In this document: positions 41,617 through 51,009 of the stretch, piece after piece
Layout: the number at the start of each line of letters is the position of its first letter
Numbering within the stretch: position 1 is the stretch's first letter
Origin: Planctomycetaceae bacterium
Lineage (GTDB): Bacteria; Planctomycetota; Phycisphaerae; Phycisphaerales; Zrk34
Length of the DNA stretch: 62,931 nt
Direction of reading: 5' to 3'
Assembly (NCBI GenBank): GCA_002685935.1
Contig: NYZD01000192.1
Span: 1 to 62,931, forward strand
Translations under genes and position numbers: made by a program
The notes under the pieces: generated by a model
Seen by the model: only the letters and a program-made list of their open reading frames with translations
Told to the model about the DNA's origin: nothing
Database searches by the model: none

Positions 41617-42591
41617 ATGCATGTCACCACGCCAATTCGACTGACCGCTCACCACGCCGCCGTGGAATCAACCCCGCGGGTCCGGGCGTTCACGCTCGTG
41701 GAACTGCTCGTCGTCATGGGCATCATGGTCATGATTCTGGCCATCGCCGTGCCGTCGATGAGTTCGCTGTTTAACTCCGGCCGGGTCGACGGCGCGATCG
41801 ATACCATCACCGTGGCCGCCGCGTCGGCGCGGTCCTACGCCGTGTCGGTGCCGAGGTTCTTCGACGCCGATCCCATCACTGTGCCCGAGGAGGGCAGCTA
41901 CAGCGGCGCCGCCGCCCTCTTCACGCCCGCCAATGAGATTCGCCTCATCCACAACGTCGCCACCGCGCGGGACGGCAACGGTTGGCCGCTGGAGATCAAA
42001 GATCCCAACTCGCCGTTTGGCTACAAGCCACAACGCAACGGCTACCAGGACATCCACGGGCGAGACCCGATCTCATTGCCCAGCGACGTCGGGTTCATGG
42101 GGATCGTGCGCATCGCCAACGCGATCAAGTATATACCCCCGCCGTTCGCCGTCAGCTTCAATCAGAATGGCAATCTCGTGACCTTCAGCGATCCGGTGAC
42201 CGTCCCCGCCGCGCGCGATTTCGTGCGCTTCTTGGTCTATTACGACGGCGACTACAGCGGAGACTACAACGTCGATCTTGATCGCGAGGACGGCACCTAC
42301 CTGCCCGACGAGTGGGACCCCCAAAGCGATCAATACACCCCCGGGACGGCCAGCGATCGACCCGGCATCGATGAAGACTTTGATATGCACCGCCTGCCCT
42401 TCGAGGCCATCGAAACCGTCGTCGGCGTCTACGTCTACGATAAGACGCAGCTCTGGGAAGCCGTGGACGCCGATGACCGCAAACTTCCCAGCTACGACAC
42501 CAACGACCCGCTCGGCCAGTGGCTCGAAGATAACGCCGTCCTGCTCATGTTCAATCGTTACACCGGCAGGGCCGTACAGGAAGTCGAATGA
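41617..42591 (+). CDS. Prepilin-like protein (GspH/FimT type)
   Basis: A 324-residue protein. The processing site reads VRAFTLVELLVVMG, with Ala in place of the usual Gly before Phe, a variant prepilin peptidases tolerate. The helix is followed by a GspH-like beta region and an Asp-rich stretch (DGDYSGDYNVDLDREDG) near the middle. The ATG at 41617 is chosen because the long frame upstream is antisense-like sequence overlapping the previous gene. Its stop overlaps the next start (ATGA), so translation is coupled. Confidence 0.82.
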   Translation: MHVTTPIRLTAHHAAVESTPRVRAFTLVELLVVMGIMVMILAIAVPSMSSLFNSGRVDGAIDTITVAAASARSYAVSVPRFFDADPITVPEEGSYSGAAALFTPANEIRLIHNVATARDGNGWPLEIKDPNSPFGYKPQRNGYQDIHGRDPISLPSDVGFMGIVRIANAIKYIPPPFAVSFNQNGNLVTFSDPVTVPAARDFVRFLVYYDGDYSGDYNVDLDREDGTYLPDEWDPQSDQYTPGTASDRPGIDEDFDMHRLPFEAIETVVGVYVYDKTQLWEAVDADDRKLPSYDTNDPLGQWLEDNAVLLMFNRYTGRAVQEVE

Positions 42592-43574
42592 TCCGTGACC
42601 ATACACATCACGATCGTGCGTCGACTCACCCAGCCCGTCGACCGGGCAAGGGCCTGACGCTTATGGAGATCATGATCGCCACCGGCATCCTGGCCGTGGG
42701 CATGGTTGCCGTCGCCAGCCTTTTCCCCGCCGCGATCCACCTGCAACAGAGCACCGTCAAGGATCTCGCCGCCCAGCAATTGCTGTCCCACGCCGAGGCG
42801 ATGATTCGTGAACGGACCTTCACCGATGACCCAAACCATCCACTCAAGGATAGCTTGACCGTCGCGCTCGACGCCGAGAACGGAACGGACTGGGACACCG
42901 ACGGCAAGCTCTATCGTCTGCCCAATTCAGCCGGTCGTAGCGGCGCCAATGCCCATCAGGCCTGGCTGCCCCCGGACACGATCGGCACCATGCCCACCAA
43001 TCGGCCAACCTGGATGCTCGCCGAACGCAGCATCGGCGCCATGTTCGATGTCGCCGATCGATCTGTGTTCTGGGTGCCGTTGATCCAGGACGCCGACACC
43101 CGCCCCGGCCAATACGACTGGCAACTGGTCCTGATCGTCATCGCCGCCGATCGTGATGAGAACTATTCGCGGGCGATCAATGGTGCACTATCCAGCAACC
43201 AGGAAGAGCTTTGGGCGAACTTCTGGGACGGGTGGACCGGAAGCGGCACCGCCGATGCCAATGATACCTGGTCCATCCCCGGCGTCCGTCGCGCTGACAT
43301 CAACCGCGTGTCGGGGAACGTCATCAGGTTCAACAACGATCTGACCGGCAACGGCGTGCCCGATCAGGTCGCCGCCGGCGCAACCGTGATCGACAGCAAC
43401 GGCGTGGTCTATCGCGTCGTGACTGCCGAGGACGACCGCATCAACGTCAATGCCGATGTGCCCATCACGCCCATCGAGCCGACCCAGTTGTGGTACAGCC
43501 CGCCGTCGTCGGAAGGGCGCTCCTCATCGATCGTGCGCGTCAAGGCCCTCAGCGGAACGGACGTCGTGAAATGA
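42588..43574 (+). CDS. Prepilin-like protein (PilV/GspI type)
   Basis: A 328-residue protein with signal KGLTLMEIMIATGILAVGMVAVASLFP, a common PilV/GspI variant with Leu after Gly and Glu at +5. The globular part contains WVPLIQDADTRPGQYDWQLVLIVIAADRDE. It overlaps the previous gene by four bases and the next by four. Minor pseudopilins of this kind prime assembly at the tip. Confidence 0.82.
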   Translation: MIRDHTHHDRASTHPARRPGKGLTLMEIMIATGILAVGMVAVASLFPAAIHLQQSTVKDLAAQQLLSHAEAMIRERTFTDDPNHPLKDSLTVALDAENGTDWDTDGKLYRLPNSAGRSGANAHQAWLPPDTIGTMPTNRPTWMLAERSIGAMFDVADRSVFWVPLIQDADTRPGQYDWQLVLIVIAADRDENYSRAINGALSSNQEELWANFWDGWTGSGTADANDTWSIPGVRRADINRVSGNVIRFNNDLTGNGVPDQVAAGATVIDSNGVVYRVVTAEDDRINVNADVPITPIEPTQLWYSPPSSEGRSSSIVRVKALSGTDVVK

Positions 43575-45067
43575 ATACCGCATCGCCAATCCATGTCATC
43601 TCGCGCCCCAGTTCGGGACGTGCTCGTGTGCTGATCCGAGGATTCACCCTCGTGGAGCTGCTCGTCGTCGTCGCGATCATGGCCATCCTGATCATCGCGA
43701 TCAACCGGATCTTCACTTCCGCGACCAGAACCGTGGCGATCGGCACCGCGCTGAGCGAGGTCAGCCAGGCCGCACGAGCGATCAACGATCAGATTCAGCG
43801 TGATTTTGAGCACATGCTGATGGCTGACACCAGCCCCTCCGGATTGCTGCTGATCGTCAACCAGACCATTCCCGGCATGCACATCCGGCCAGACGATATC
43901 GAGGCCGGCGTGCCGACGCGCACCGTGCGCTCCGATCAACTCCTGTTCTTCCGGTCCGTGACCGACAGCCACAACATGCACCCCATGACGCCGCAGGATC
44001 CCGACTCATTTGCCAACCGCTGGCGGACCTCCATGCCCGTGGCCCGCATCTGGTACGGACACGGCAAGCGCACCCGCCCCGACGGCATCGATGACAACAC
44101 CGATCCCAATGGCACCGGATTGGGCTTCGGGCGCAACAGATTCGCCGGCCAGTGGGTCCTGGCGCGGCAGGCGATGTTCATGGATAATTCGACGCCGAAA
44201 GAGCCGTCGAAATACGACGTGGCCCTCAACAACCAGCCTGATTTCTCCGACGGCACCGACAATTACTCCATCGTCGGCCCCGGCGCGTTTGTGACGAATC
44301 GGCTGTCCGGTTCCCCCGATGGCGTCTACATGGGCCTCTGCGACGTCGGCTGGTCGATGATGGAAGACCCCAATAAACCGGGCGAAGCCCTCGTGGCCGG
44401 GCACGATGCCCTGTTCAGCGCTCCGGATGGCTATTTCGAGCGTCTGCAATCGAGCGGCGGCACTTACAACGGCCAATACCGCGCCGCCGCTTACCACATG
44501 GCATACATGACGCACGTGGTGCCCGGCCTGTCGTACCGTCTGCGCCTCAATCGCATGCCGCCGGGCCGCGATCTGGAAAGCTGGCAGCTCGCCCAGATGC
44601 ACCCTTACTTTGCAGCCAACGTCAGCGACTTCATCGTCGAGTTCGCCGGTGACTATCGCCGGAACCTCGGCGGCGGGCCTCCCCCCACCGACGGCAAGAT
44701 AGACGTCGTTTACGACGGAGCGGCCACGAGCGAAATTCAGTGGTACGCCGCCTCGTTGGAATCTGCCCCCGACTCGGCTAACGTCGAGATTCCAAACACC
44801 GGTGGTCTGCCGGTCGTCCTCGCCGCGGCTTTCGACACCGACCCGGTGGCCACCGGAATCTCTGCTACCCCCAAAGTCGGGATCAACACGTTCGGCGGCG
44901 ACCTCGGCGCCTTCGTCTTTGAACATAAGACCAGTGTGAGTACCCCCGACTGGCCCCAACTGATCCGCATTCGTTACCGCCTGCACGATGATCGCGGCCA
45001 GCTCGCCGACGCCGAGGGGAATCCCGGTCGCTGGTATGAAGTCATCGTGCGCCTGCCGCGCCCCTGA
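43571..45067 (+). CDS. Prepilin-like protein (PilW/GspJ type)
   Basis: A 498-residue protein, long for GspJ/PilW (about 200-300). The signal is IRGFTLVELLVVVAIMAIL after a 27-residue leader, followed by the typical SQAARAINDQIQRDFEHM helix. The large body has Asn/Asp/Gly-rich linkers (DDNTDPNGTGLG) and a long C-terminal beta region. The ATG at 43571 overlaps the previous stop. It forms part of the GspH-I-J-K-like minor set. Confidence 0.82.
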   Translation: MNTASPIHVISRPSSGRARVLIRGFTLVELLVVVAIMAILIIAINRIFTSATRTVAIGTALSEVSQAARAINDQIQRDFEHMLMADTSPSGLLLIVNQTIPGMHIRPDDIEAGVPTRTVRSDQLLFFRSVTDSHNMHPMTPQDPDSFANRWRTSMPVARIWYGHGKRTRPDGIDDNTDPNGTGLGFGRNRFAGQWVLARQAMFMDNSTPKEPSKYDVALNNQPDFSDGTDNYSIVGPGAFVTNRLSGSPDGVYMGLCDVGWSMMEDPNKPGEALVAGHDALFSAPDGYFERLQSSGGTYNGQYRAAAYHMAYMTHVVPGLSYRLRLNRMPPGRDLESWQLAQMHPYFAANVSDFIVEFAGDYRRNLGGGPPPTDGKIDVVYDGAATSEIQWYAASLESAPDSANVEIPNTGGLPVVLAAAFDTDPVATGISATPKVGINTFGGDLGAFVFEHKTSVSTPDWPQLIRIRYRLHDDRGQLADAEGNPGRWYEVIVRLPRP

Positions 45068-45108
45068 GCGCAGATTTAACCCGCCTGGCTTGATCACGGA
45101 GATTCGCC

Positions 45109-48100
45109 ATGATCCGCTTGATTTCACAGCGAACTAGGAAAAACAGCCCCCGCGACGCGCAGCGGGCCATCGATCGGTCCCGACGCGGCAGCGTGCTCAT
45201 CATGGTCGTCGGCGTGCTGGTCATGCTCGTGCTGATCGGCACGGTCTACGTTCAATTGGCTGCCCACGACCTGGCCGCGACGCGCCGCCACACCGTCAAC
45301 AACATCGACACCGTCATGCGTGCCGAAATCACCCGCATCGAGCGCATCCTGACCGATGATGTGCGTCAGGAAGTCGATACCGATGGCGACGGCTCCCCGG
45401 ACACCCTCTTGTTCCTCAGCGGCCTCTCCGTCGATGGCTCCGATCCCAACGCTCAAGCGCTGACCGAACCCTACGACTATCCCTTTACCAACCCCAATCG
45501 GACCTTCACCGCCACCATGATCGACGGCGTCACCACGGGGGACGCCAAGGGCGGTCGGCACGACGACATGTGGCTCGCCTCAAGCGCCCCGATCGATGAT
45601 CTCGGGGTAATGACCTGGCCTCACATCACCAACCTCACGGGTATCTTTCTCCGCCTGCCCGACATCGGTACGTCGAAGCCGAACAACCCTGAGGAACACT
45701 TCGTCGACAATCCGATGGCTGGCGGCGCATTCCTGGGCGTCGATACGGACCTCAAGATTATCCCCGCCGGCGGACGTTCGCTGTCCAGCGGAGATACATC
45801 GAACTGGCAGCCCATCGGCGTCGACGCCGATCGCGATGGCATTCGCGACAGTCGGTGGACGTGGGCCGCACTCCCGCGCGTCGGCAACGTTCAGTACGTT
45901 GCCGCCGTAATCATCCGTGACAACAGCGCGATGGTGAACCTCAACACCGTGCGTGCGCTAAGCACCACCGGCGGTGTCTACGATGCATCAGTCGAGGCCC
46001 CCCGCTGGGTCGATCCCACGTCGCTCGACGGCGCTCGTTTCGTTGAAGAGCTTGACCTCAACCCGCCCTTCGGACTGATCGAGCTCAAAGCGTACTACGA
46101 TCGGCAGATGTTGCCGGTCCCATTCCCGCATGCCCGAGGCATGCGCATGCTCTATTGGCTTTACGGCCCGCGCTTGTATGACAACTTCAACGGTCAGGCC
46201 GGCAGTCTCGTGCCCACGTCATTCCTCAAGTTGACGCTTCAAAATGAACTGGAATTGCGCCACCGCAATGGCCTGAATAACAGCACCGTCAACACGCCGC
46301 TGGAAAAGATGATGGTCGACACCGGCAGCGGCGCGACGGACTCGAGTTTCCTGCGCTCGGCAATGACGGAGAACTATTTCTTCGACTTCTTTACCTCCGC
46401 CGGACTGCCCTTCCCCGCCACCGCCGAGGCATCCGTCCGGGATTACTTCCAGAAGAATCCCCGGATCTGGCTCACCACCCTCAGTGGGCAGGCCGTATTC
46501 GCGCCACGGCTTCCCGATTACTTCACGAATCTGGCCGATCAGGTGTCGCAAAATGGCGATCTCGTCCCGAATGATCCGATCCCCCTCGTCGTCCGCCAGA
46601 TGGACATCAATCGACTCACCGCCGACGACCTCGCCATTGAGATTCGAATGGTCATCGAACGCGGTTCCTTCAGCTTCTCCCCGATGGCCGGCGGATTGTT
46701 GAACACCGCCGAACGCGAACGCTTCGCCGATCAGTTCGCCGCGAACATCAAGGACTACGCCGACGCCGACAGCAAGCTCACCGCGATCGTCGATCCGAAC
46801 GATCCAAATGCAAACGTCTACGGCCTGGAGATGCTGCCGTTCATCAGCGAGGTGTATGTGCAGCAGCAATGGCGGGTGGGGTCCGTGTCCGTGGATCCCA
46901 ATGATCCCAACAACATCACGCTCACATTGGACAGCACCGGTGAGGGATACGTCATCGAGATCCGCAATCCGTTCGATGTGGCCGTGGACTTGCAGGACGT
47001 GCAGCTCATCGTGGATGGCAGTTCGTTCGGTGGCGCCCTCTCGACCCTCGCCGGCCAAAACTCACTCGGCAGCGGCCAGACGCTGTTCCTCTATGCGAAC
47101 ACGCCCGGTGACGACCTCTCGGCCTCCGGCGCCCTGCCCGGCAACCACCCCGGCATCGCCCCGGGCACGCACGTGACAGCATTGATCACCCAGCCCTGGC
47201 CGACCGGACCCGTCTCGCATTCCGATCCGAACTACCCCACGGATATCTTTGTCGAGTTGCAGGTCGCCACCACGAGCGCGGCCCAGCCGATGGTCACCTA
47301 CTCCCGTTTGCCAGTACGCGCGCTGCCTGATTCCGGAACGCCGCAGCAGCAAACATGGACCGATCTCAATACGCCCGCCCCTGTCGCCTTGGGCCCGGAA
47401 GTGTTCTATGAGCAGCGGTGGAGCATCGGCAATGCCAACAAGCTGGACATGCTCACGTTCCACACCGACCAATGGGACGTCGCCGAACAGCTATTGGATG
47501 TGAACGTTCTTCACAATCCAATCGGCGCATTGCTCGGCCAGGCCGACAAATCAAGCATCAACCCCGAGGTCGGCGCGATTGAGACCGCCGGTCGCGATCC
47601 AACGAAAATGCAGATCCTGTTTCGCAACGATACGCTCGAGTTCCCCGGGTACGGCGTGGACGATGCGGACCAGATTGAGCAGATCGGTGAACTGGCCCAC
47701 ATCGTCATTCTCGGCCCAACCGACACCCAGACCCTCGCCGATGTCTGGCGGAACTTCGCCAGCCCCGTGAACCACGTCGAAGATCTCATGATGGACCCGG
47801 GCTGGGGCGGATCACCCGAGGTCGTGGATCCCAATAAGCCCACCTTGAAAGTCTCGCATCTGGCAATGCTGACCAGTCGCCTCACGACCTTCAGTCCCCA
47901 CCAGGACACGCTCGACAACGACGGCGACGGCACGAACAACGAGGACGATGAACAGTTCGTCATGGGCAAGCCAAACATCAACACCATGCCCCGCGAAGTG
48001 TTGGAGCGGATCCTGCCCATTCCCAACGCATCGGCGATTGTGCGCACCAGATTGCTGGACGCCATCGAGGCCTACCGCGATGGATTCCTTCGGCCCGCCA

Positions 48101-48495
48101 CCGCGCGGACCGAACCGGGCATCGCTTACCCCTCCGAGCTGTTCATGTCCGCCGCCATGCGCGACGTGTACGGCATCGATGCCGCCGACAACCTCACCGA
48201 AGGCGGCATGCAGATCGATTTTCTCAATCCCCCCACGCTGTCCGACCCCGCGAACCAGGTGCCCGACGGCTATGCCGGTGATCGAGAGGAGCAGGCCTTG
48301 TGGGCGCGATATCTCTCGCAGGTCACCTCGACCCGCAGCGATGTGTTCACCGCCTACATCCTGGTGCGCGGGTACACCGCCGGGCGATTCAACGACGGTC
48401 CCGTCGAGCAGAAACACATTGTCGCCGTGTTCAGCCGAGCGCATCTGTTCGATGACAGCGGCTCGGCGAAGCTGCTGGCGTGGCAGGAGTATTGA
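45109..48495 (+). CDS. Very large GspK-like pseudopilin
   Basis: A 1128-residue protein, about three times the length of GspK. The N-terminal SRRGSVLIMVVGVLVMLVLIG is a class III-like signal lacking Glu at +5, as in GspK. Near residue 960 is NINTMPREVLERILPIPNA, the GspK-type helix-hairpin-helix motif. Three calcium-loop-like stretches are present: DTDGDGSPD at about 91-99, DADRDGIRD at about 240, and DNDGDGTNNEDD at about 937. A large inserted beta-rich region lies between. The stop codon TGA abuts the stop of the convergent epimerase gene. It would cap the pilus or pseudopilus tip, if GspK homology predicts role. Confidence 0.8.
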   Translation: MIRLISQRTRKNSPRDAQRAIDRSRRGSVLIMVVGVLVMLVLIGTVYVQLAAHDLAATRRHTVNNIDTVMRAEITRIERILTDDVRQEVDTDGDGSPDTLLFLSGLSVDGSDPNAQALTEPYDYPFTNPNRTFTATMIDGVTTGDAKGGRHDDMWLASSAPIDDLGVMTWPHITNLTGIFLRLPDIGTSKPNNPEEHFVDNPMAGGAFLGVDTDLKIIPAGGRSLSSGDTSNWQPIGVDADRDGIRDSRWTWAALPRVGNVQYVAAVIIRDNSAMVNLNTVRALSTTGGVYDASVEAPRWVDPTSLDGARFVEELDLNPPFGLIELKAYYDRQMLPVPFPHARGMRMLYWLYGPRLYDNFNGQAGSLVPTSFLKLTLQNELELRHRNGLNNSTVNTPLEKMMVDTGSGATDSSFLRSAMTENYFFDFFTSAGLPFPATAEASVRDYFQKNPRIWLTTLSGQAVFAPRLPDYFTNLADQVSQNGDLVPNDPIPLVVRQMDINRLTADDLAIEIRMVIERGSFSFSPMAGGLLNTAERERFADQFAANIKDYADADSKLTAIVDPNDPNANVYGLEMLPFISEVYVQQQWRVGSVSVDPNDPNNITLTLDSTGEGYVIEIRNPFDVAVDLQDVQLIVDGSSFGGALSTLAGQNSLGSGQTLFLYANTPGDDLSASGALPGNHPGIAPGTHVTALITQPWPTGPVSHSDPNYPTDIFVELQVATTSAAQPMVTYSRLPVRALPDSGTPQQQTWTDLNTPAPVALGPEVFYEQRWSIGNANKLDMLTFHTDQWDVAEQLLDVNVLHNPIGALLGQADKSSINPEVGAIETAGRDPTKMQILFRNDTLEFPGYGVDDADQIEQIGELAHIVILGPTDTQTLADVWRNFASPVNHVEDLMMDPGWGGSPEVVDPNKPTLKVSHLAMLTSRLTTFSPHQDTLDNDGDGTNNEDDEQFVMGKPNINTMPREVLERILPIPNASAIVRTRLLDAIEAYRDGFLRPATARTEPGIAYPSELFMSAAMRDVYGIDAADNLTEGGMQIDFLNPPTLSDPANQVPDGYAGDREEQALWARYLSQVTSTRSDVFTAYILVRGYTAGRFNDGPVEQKHIVAVFSRAHLFDDSGSAKLLAWQEY

Positions 48496-48498
48496 TCA
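48493..48498. other. Shared stop palindrome TGATCA
   Basis: The plus-strand pilus operon ends with TGA at 48493-48495 and the minus-strand epimerase ends with TGA read from 48498-48496, so the two convergent genes abut without a spacer. No terminator separates them, and transcripts must run into each other. Confidence 0.8.
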
Positions 48499-49497
48499 CG
48501 CCGTCGCCACAGGATTCTCGCGGTACCAATCCACCGTCGGCGCCAGGCCCTGCTCGAAACTCACCAGCGGTGCGTATCCAAGTAATTGTCGTGCGCGGGA
48601 AATATCCGCCAGCGAGTGCATCACCTCGCCCGCCCGCGACGGCTTGTGCTCAGCTTTCATGTCCGGCCGATCGAATATCTCAATCACCCGGTCCGCCAGT
48701 TCATTGATGCTCACCCGCTGACCGCACGCCGCATTGATCACCTCGCCGCCCAAAGGTTGATCGCAGAGCGCCGCCAGCAGATTGATGTGGACCACGTTAT
48801 GCACGAACGTAAAGTCGCGCGTCTGCTCACCGTCGCCGTAGATCAACGGCGGTCGATCGTGTATCAGCGCCTTGGCGAACGCCGCGATCACCGCCGCATA
48901 GGCTGAATTGGCATTCTGGCGCGGGCCGAACACGTTGAAGTATCGAAGCGAAACCGTGTCCAGATCGTAACTCGCCGACCAGGCCCGCATGTCATGCTCA
49001 CACGCTAGCTTCGTCGCTGCATAGGGGCTCAACGGCAGCGGCGCCATCGTCTCGACCTTGGCCGCGCCGTCATCCGCCGGATTCCCATAGGCACTCGATG
49101 ACGCCGCGAACAGCACTCGCCGTACCTGCGCCCGCTGCGACGCCTGAAGCACATTCAGCGTGCCCATCACGTTCACGTGGTGGTACAACTCCGGATCATC
49201 CACGCTGCCCGGCACCGATCCCTTCGCCGCTTCATGAAACACCACCTCACATCCCGCCGTCGCCTCAGTCAGCGCGTCCGCGTCCAGAATCGAAGCGCCG
49301 ATCTTCTCCACGCTGTCGCCAAAACCGTCCAGATTCCCCCAGTCCCCACCCGACAGATCGTCGTACGCCACGACCTCCGCGTCCAGACCAACCAGTGCCT
49401 CGACCAGATGGGAGCCGATGAAGCCCGCCCCGCCTGTCACCATCACGCGCCGGCCGACAAACGCATCGCCGTGTAATTCTCGCCAATCCATGGGCAT
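48496..49497 (-). CDS. NAD-dependent epimerase/dehydratase (UDP-glucose 4-epimerase-like)
   Basis: A 333-residue extended SDR. The cofactor motif VTGGAGFIGSHLVEAL is near residue 20, with NVLQASQRAQVRRVLFAASSSAYG, catalytic YAATK (SPYAATKLACEH) and FNVFGPRQNANSAYAAVI, all typical of nucleotide-sugar epimerases of the WbpP/GalE group. The ATG at 49497 overlaps the stop of the upstream gene (TAATG), so translation is coupled. It probably supplies a UDP-sugar for surface glycans, consistent with gmhA nearby and glycosyltransferases at the end of the window. Confidence 0.9.
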   Translation of the reverse strand: MPMDWRELHGDAFVGRRVMVTGGAGFIGSHLVEALVGLDAEVVAYDDLSGGDWGNLDGFGDSVEKIGASILDADALTEATAGCEVVFHEAAKGSVPGSVDDPELYHHVNVMGTLNVLQASQRAQVRRVLFAASSSAYGNPADDGAAKVETMAPLPLSPYAATKLACEHDMRAWSASYDLDTVSLRYFNVFGPRQNANSAYAAVIAAFAKALIHDRPPLIYGDGEQTRDFTFVHNVVHINLLAALCDQPLGGEVINAACGQRVSINELADRVIEIFDRPDMKAEHKPSRAGEVMHSLADISRARQLLGYAPLVSFEQGLAPTVDWYRENPVATA

Positions 49498-49727
49498 TAG
49501 GCCTCCGTGGGGTCTCCGTCGTCGGGTAGCTCGATCTTCCGTCCCAGCGCCTCTGGATCCGCCAACCACATCACGAATCCGCAGCTGACGCAAACGTGCG
49601 GTTCCAGTTTCACTTGCGACTGCGATGTCAGTCCCTTCGCATGCTGCGGCAGAAACTGCACGTCCCCATCCTCGATCTTGCCCGGCTCAATGATCGTCCC
49701 GTCACATTGGCTGCAGCGTATGGCCAT
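49497..49727 (-). CDS. Small zinc-ribbon-like protein
   Basis: A 76-residue protein with two Cys pairs (CSQC near residue 4-7 and CVSC about 45-48), the spacing of a zinc ribbon. The rest is short and acidic at the C-terminus. The ATG at 49727 has GGAG six bases upstream, which favours it over ATG 49739 and over a longer frame. A TACAAT minus-10 box lies at 49764-49769 on the minus strand. It is translationally coupled to the epimerase gene. Function unknown. Confidence 0.65.
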   Translation of the reverse strand: MAIRCSQCDGTIIEPGKIEDGDVQFLPQHAKGLTSQSQVKLEPHVCVSCGFVMWLADPEALGRKIELPDDGDPTEA

Positions 49728-49848
49728 GACCAACTCCATGCTCAAATCACCCGTGACCACGGAATTGTAACATCTCTGCTCGCCAATAGCCGATCGCCGC
49801 AATCTCTGGTCCCGCGCTCACCAGTCCCACCGCCGACGGTCTGTTCTG

Positions 49849-50340
49849 TCATCTGGACTGCTGATCTTCCTGCTCGCGCTCGGCCTCACGTGATGCCAAC
49901 TCATCACAACGTTCATTCTCCGCATGCCCCGCATGACCCGGCGTCCATACCACACGAACGTTGTGCACCTGGATCAGCTCATCTATCTGCTGCCACAGAT
50001 CATCGTTCTTCACCGGCTTCTTCGCCGCGGTCCGCCAGCCCCGGCGCTTCCAGCCGTCCAGCCATTCGTCAATCCCCTTCAACACGTACTCACTATCGGC
50101 GCACAATTCCACGTCTGCCGGCTCGGCCAGGGCGCTCAAGCCCTCGATCACCGCCGTCAACTCCATCCGATTGTTCGTCGTGCTCGCCGCGCTGTCCGCC
50201 GCTTCGACCTCCGTATCCGACTCAACGTGCCGCAGAATGTACGCCCACCCGCCCGGACCGGGATTGCCCAGGCACGCCCCATCCGTGAAAAGCGCATAAA
50301 CAGGCCGACCGGAATTTCTACCCGTTGCTGCTTTTGGCAT
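49849..50340 (-). CDS. rnhA: Ribonuclease HI
   Basis: A 163-residue RNase H degrading RNA in RNA-DNA hybrids. Catalytic acidic residues are visible in LFTDGACLGNPGPGGWAYIL (first Asp), MELTAVIEGL (Glu) and ADSEYV (Asp), and WTPGHAGHAENERCDELA ends the fold with the conserved His and last Asp. The ATG at 50340 is preferred over one at 50436 because the family starts just before VYALFTDG. It diverges from gmhA with 83 bases between them. Confidence 0.95.
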   Translation of the reverse strand: MPKAATGRNSGRPVYALFTDGACLGNPGPGGWAYILRHVESDTEVEAADSAASTTNNRMELTAVIEGLSALAEPADVELCADSEYVLKGIDEWLDGWKRRGWRTAAKKPVKNDDLWQQIDELIQVHNVRVVWTPGHAGHAENERCDELASREAEREQEDQQSR

Positions 50341-50387
50341 GTCGATATGATCGGACGAACCCGCCGTGATCGTTGAATATGCCGCGA

Positions 50388-50416
50388 TTGGCCCGCCGAC
50401 GCCCGCAACGTACCAT
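50388..50416 (+). promoter_or_regulatory. Promoter of gmhA (candidate leaderless)
   Basis: TTGGCC (50388-50393), a 17-base spacer, then TACCAT (50411-50416). The gmhA ATG is seven bases further on, so transcription would start at or just before the start codon. No Shine-Dalgarno sequence is present. Confidence 0.45.
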
Positions 50417-50423
50417 TGGTGAT

Positions 50424-50996
50424 ATGTCCGACTCACATCACGCCATCGAACGCTCGATCCAAGCCGGCGCCGCGACCGTTCAATCGCTCAGCGAGCACAT
50501 TGACACCATTGACCGAATCTGTGCCGCCGTCACGTCCTGCCTCATCGGCGGCAAGAAAGTGCTGACCGTCGGCCACGGCGGCAGCGCCGCACACGCCATG
50601 CACCTCGCCGAGGAACTCGTCGGTCGATTCGATGCCGACCGCCCCCCCCTGCCCGCCCTCGCCCTCACCGCCGACCCAACCCTCATCACCTGCATTGCCA
50701 ATGACTTTGGATTCGACCGGATCTTCCCCCGCCAGATCCAGGCCCACGGCCGCGCCGGTGACGTGCTGGTCATCTTTTCCACCAGCGGCAACGGCGAAGG
50801 ATTGCGCCTCGCCGCCCAGCAGGCACATCAATCGCAAATGCAGGTCATCGCCTTGCTCGGCAAAGACGGTGGCGCCCTGCGCGGCGTCGCTGATCTCGAA
50901 CTGATCATCCAGTCCGACACCACCGCCCGCATCCAGGAAGCACACCAACTCCTGCTCCATCTCATCCTCGAGGCCGTCGAACGCGCCGTGTCCTGA
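50424..50996 (+). CDS. gmhA: Phosphoheptose isomerase (sedoheptulose 7-phosphate isomerase)
   Basis: A 190-residue SIS-domain isomerase converting sedoheptulose 7-phosphate to D-glycero-manno-heptose 7-phosphate, the first step of heptose supply for lipopolysaccharide. Motifs are VGHGGSAAHAMHLAEELVGRF, ITCIANDFGFDRIFPRQIQ and FSTSGNGEGLRLA, and the C-terminal IQEAHQLLLHLI carries the catalytic His. Heptose use points to an outer membrane with LPS-like glycans, consistent with the glycosyltransferases at the window end. It lies 13 bases before thrC and is probably cotranscribed with it. Confidence 0.94.
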   Translation: MSDSHHAIERSIQAGAATVQSLSEHIDTIDRICAAVTSCLIGGKKVLTVGHGGSAAHAMHLAEELVGRFDADRPPLPALALTADPTLITCIANDFGFDRIFPRQIQAHGRAGDVLVIFSTSGNGEGLRLAAQQAHQSQMQVIALLGKDGGALRGVADLELIIQSDTTARIQEAHQLLLHLILEAVERAVS

Positions 50997-51009
50997 CCGG
51001 AGATGCCCC

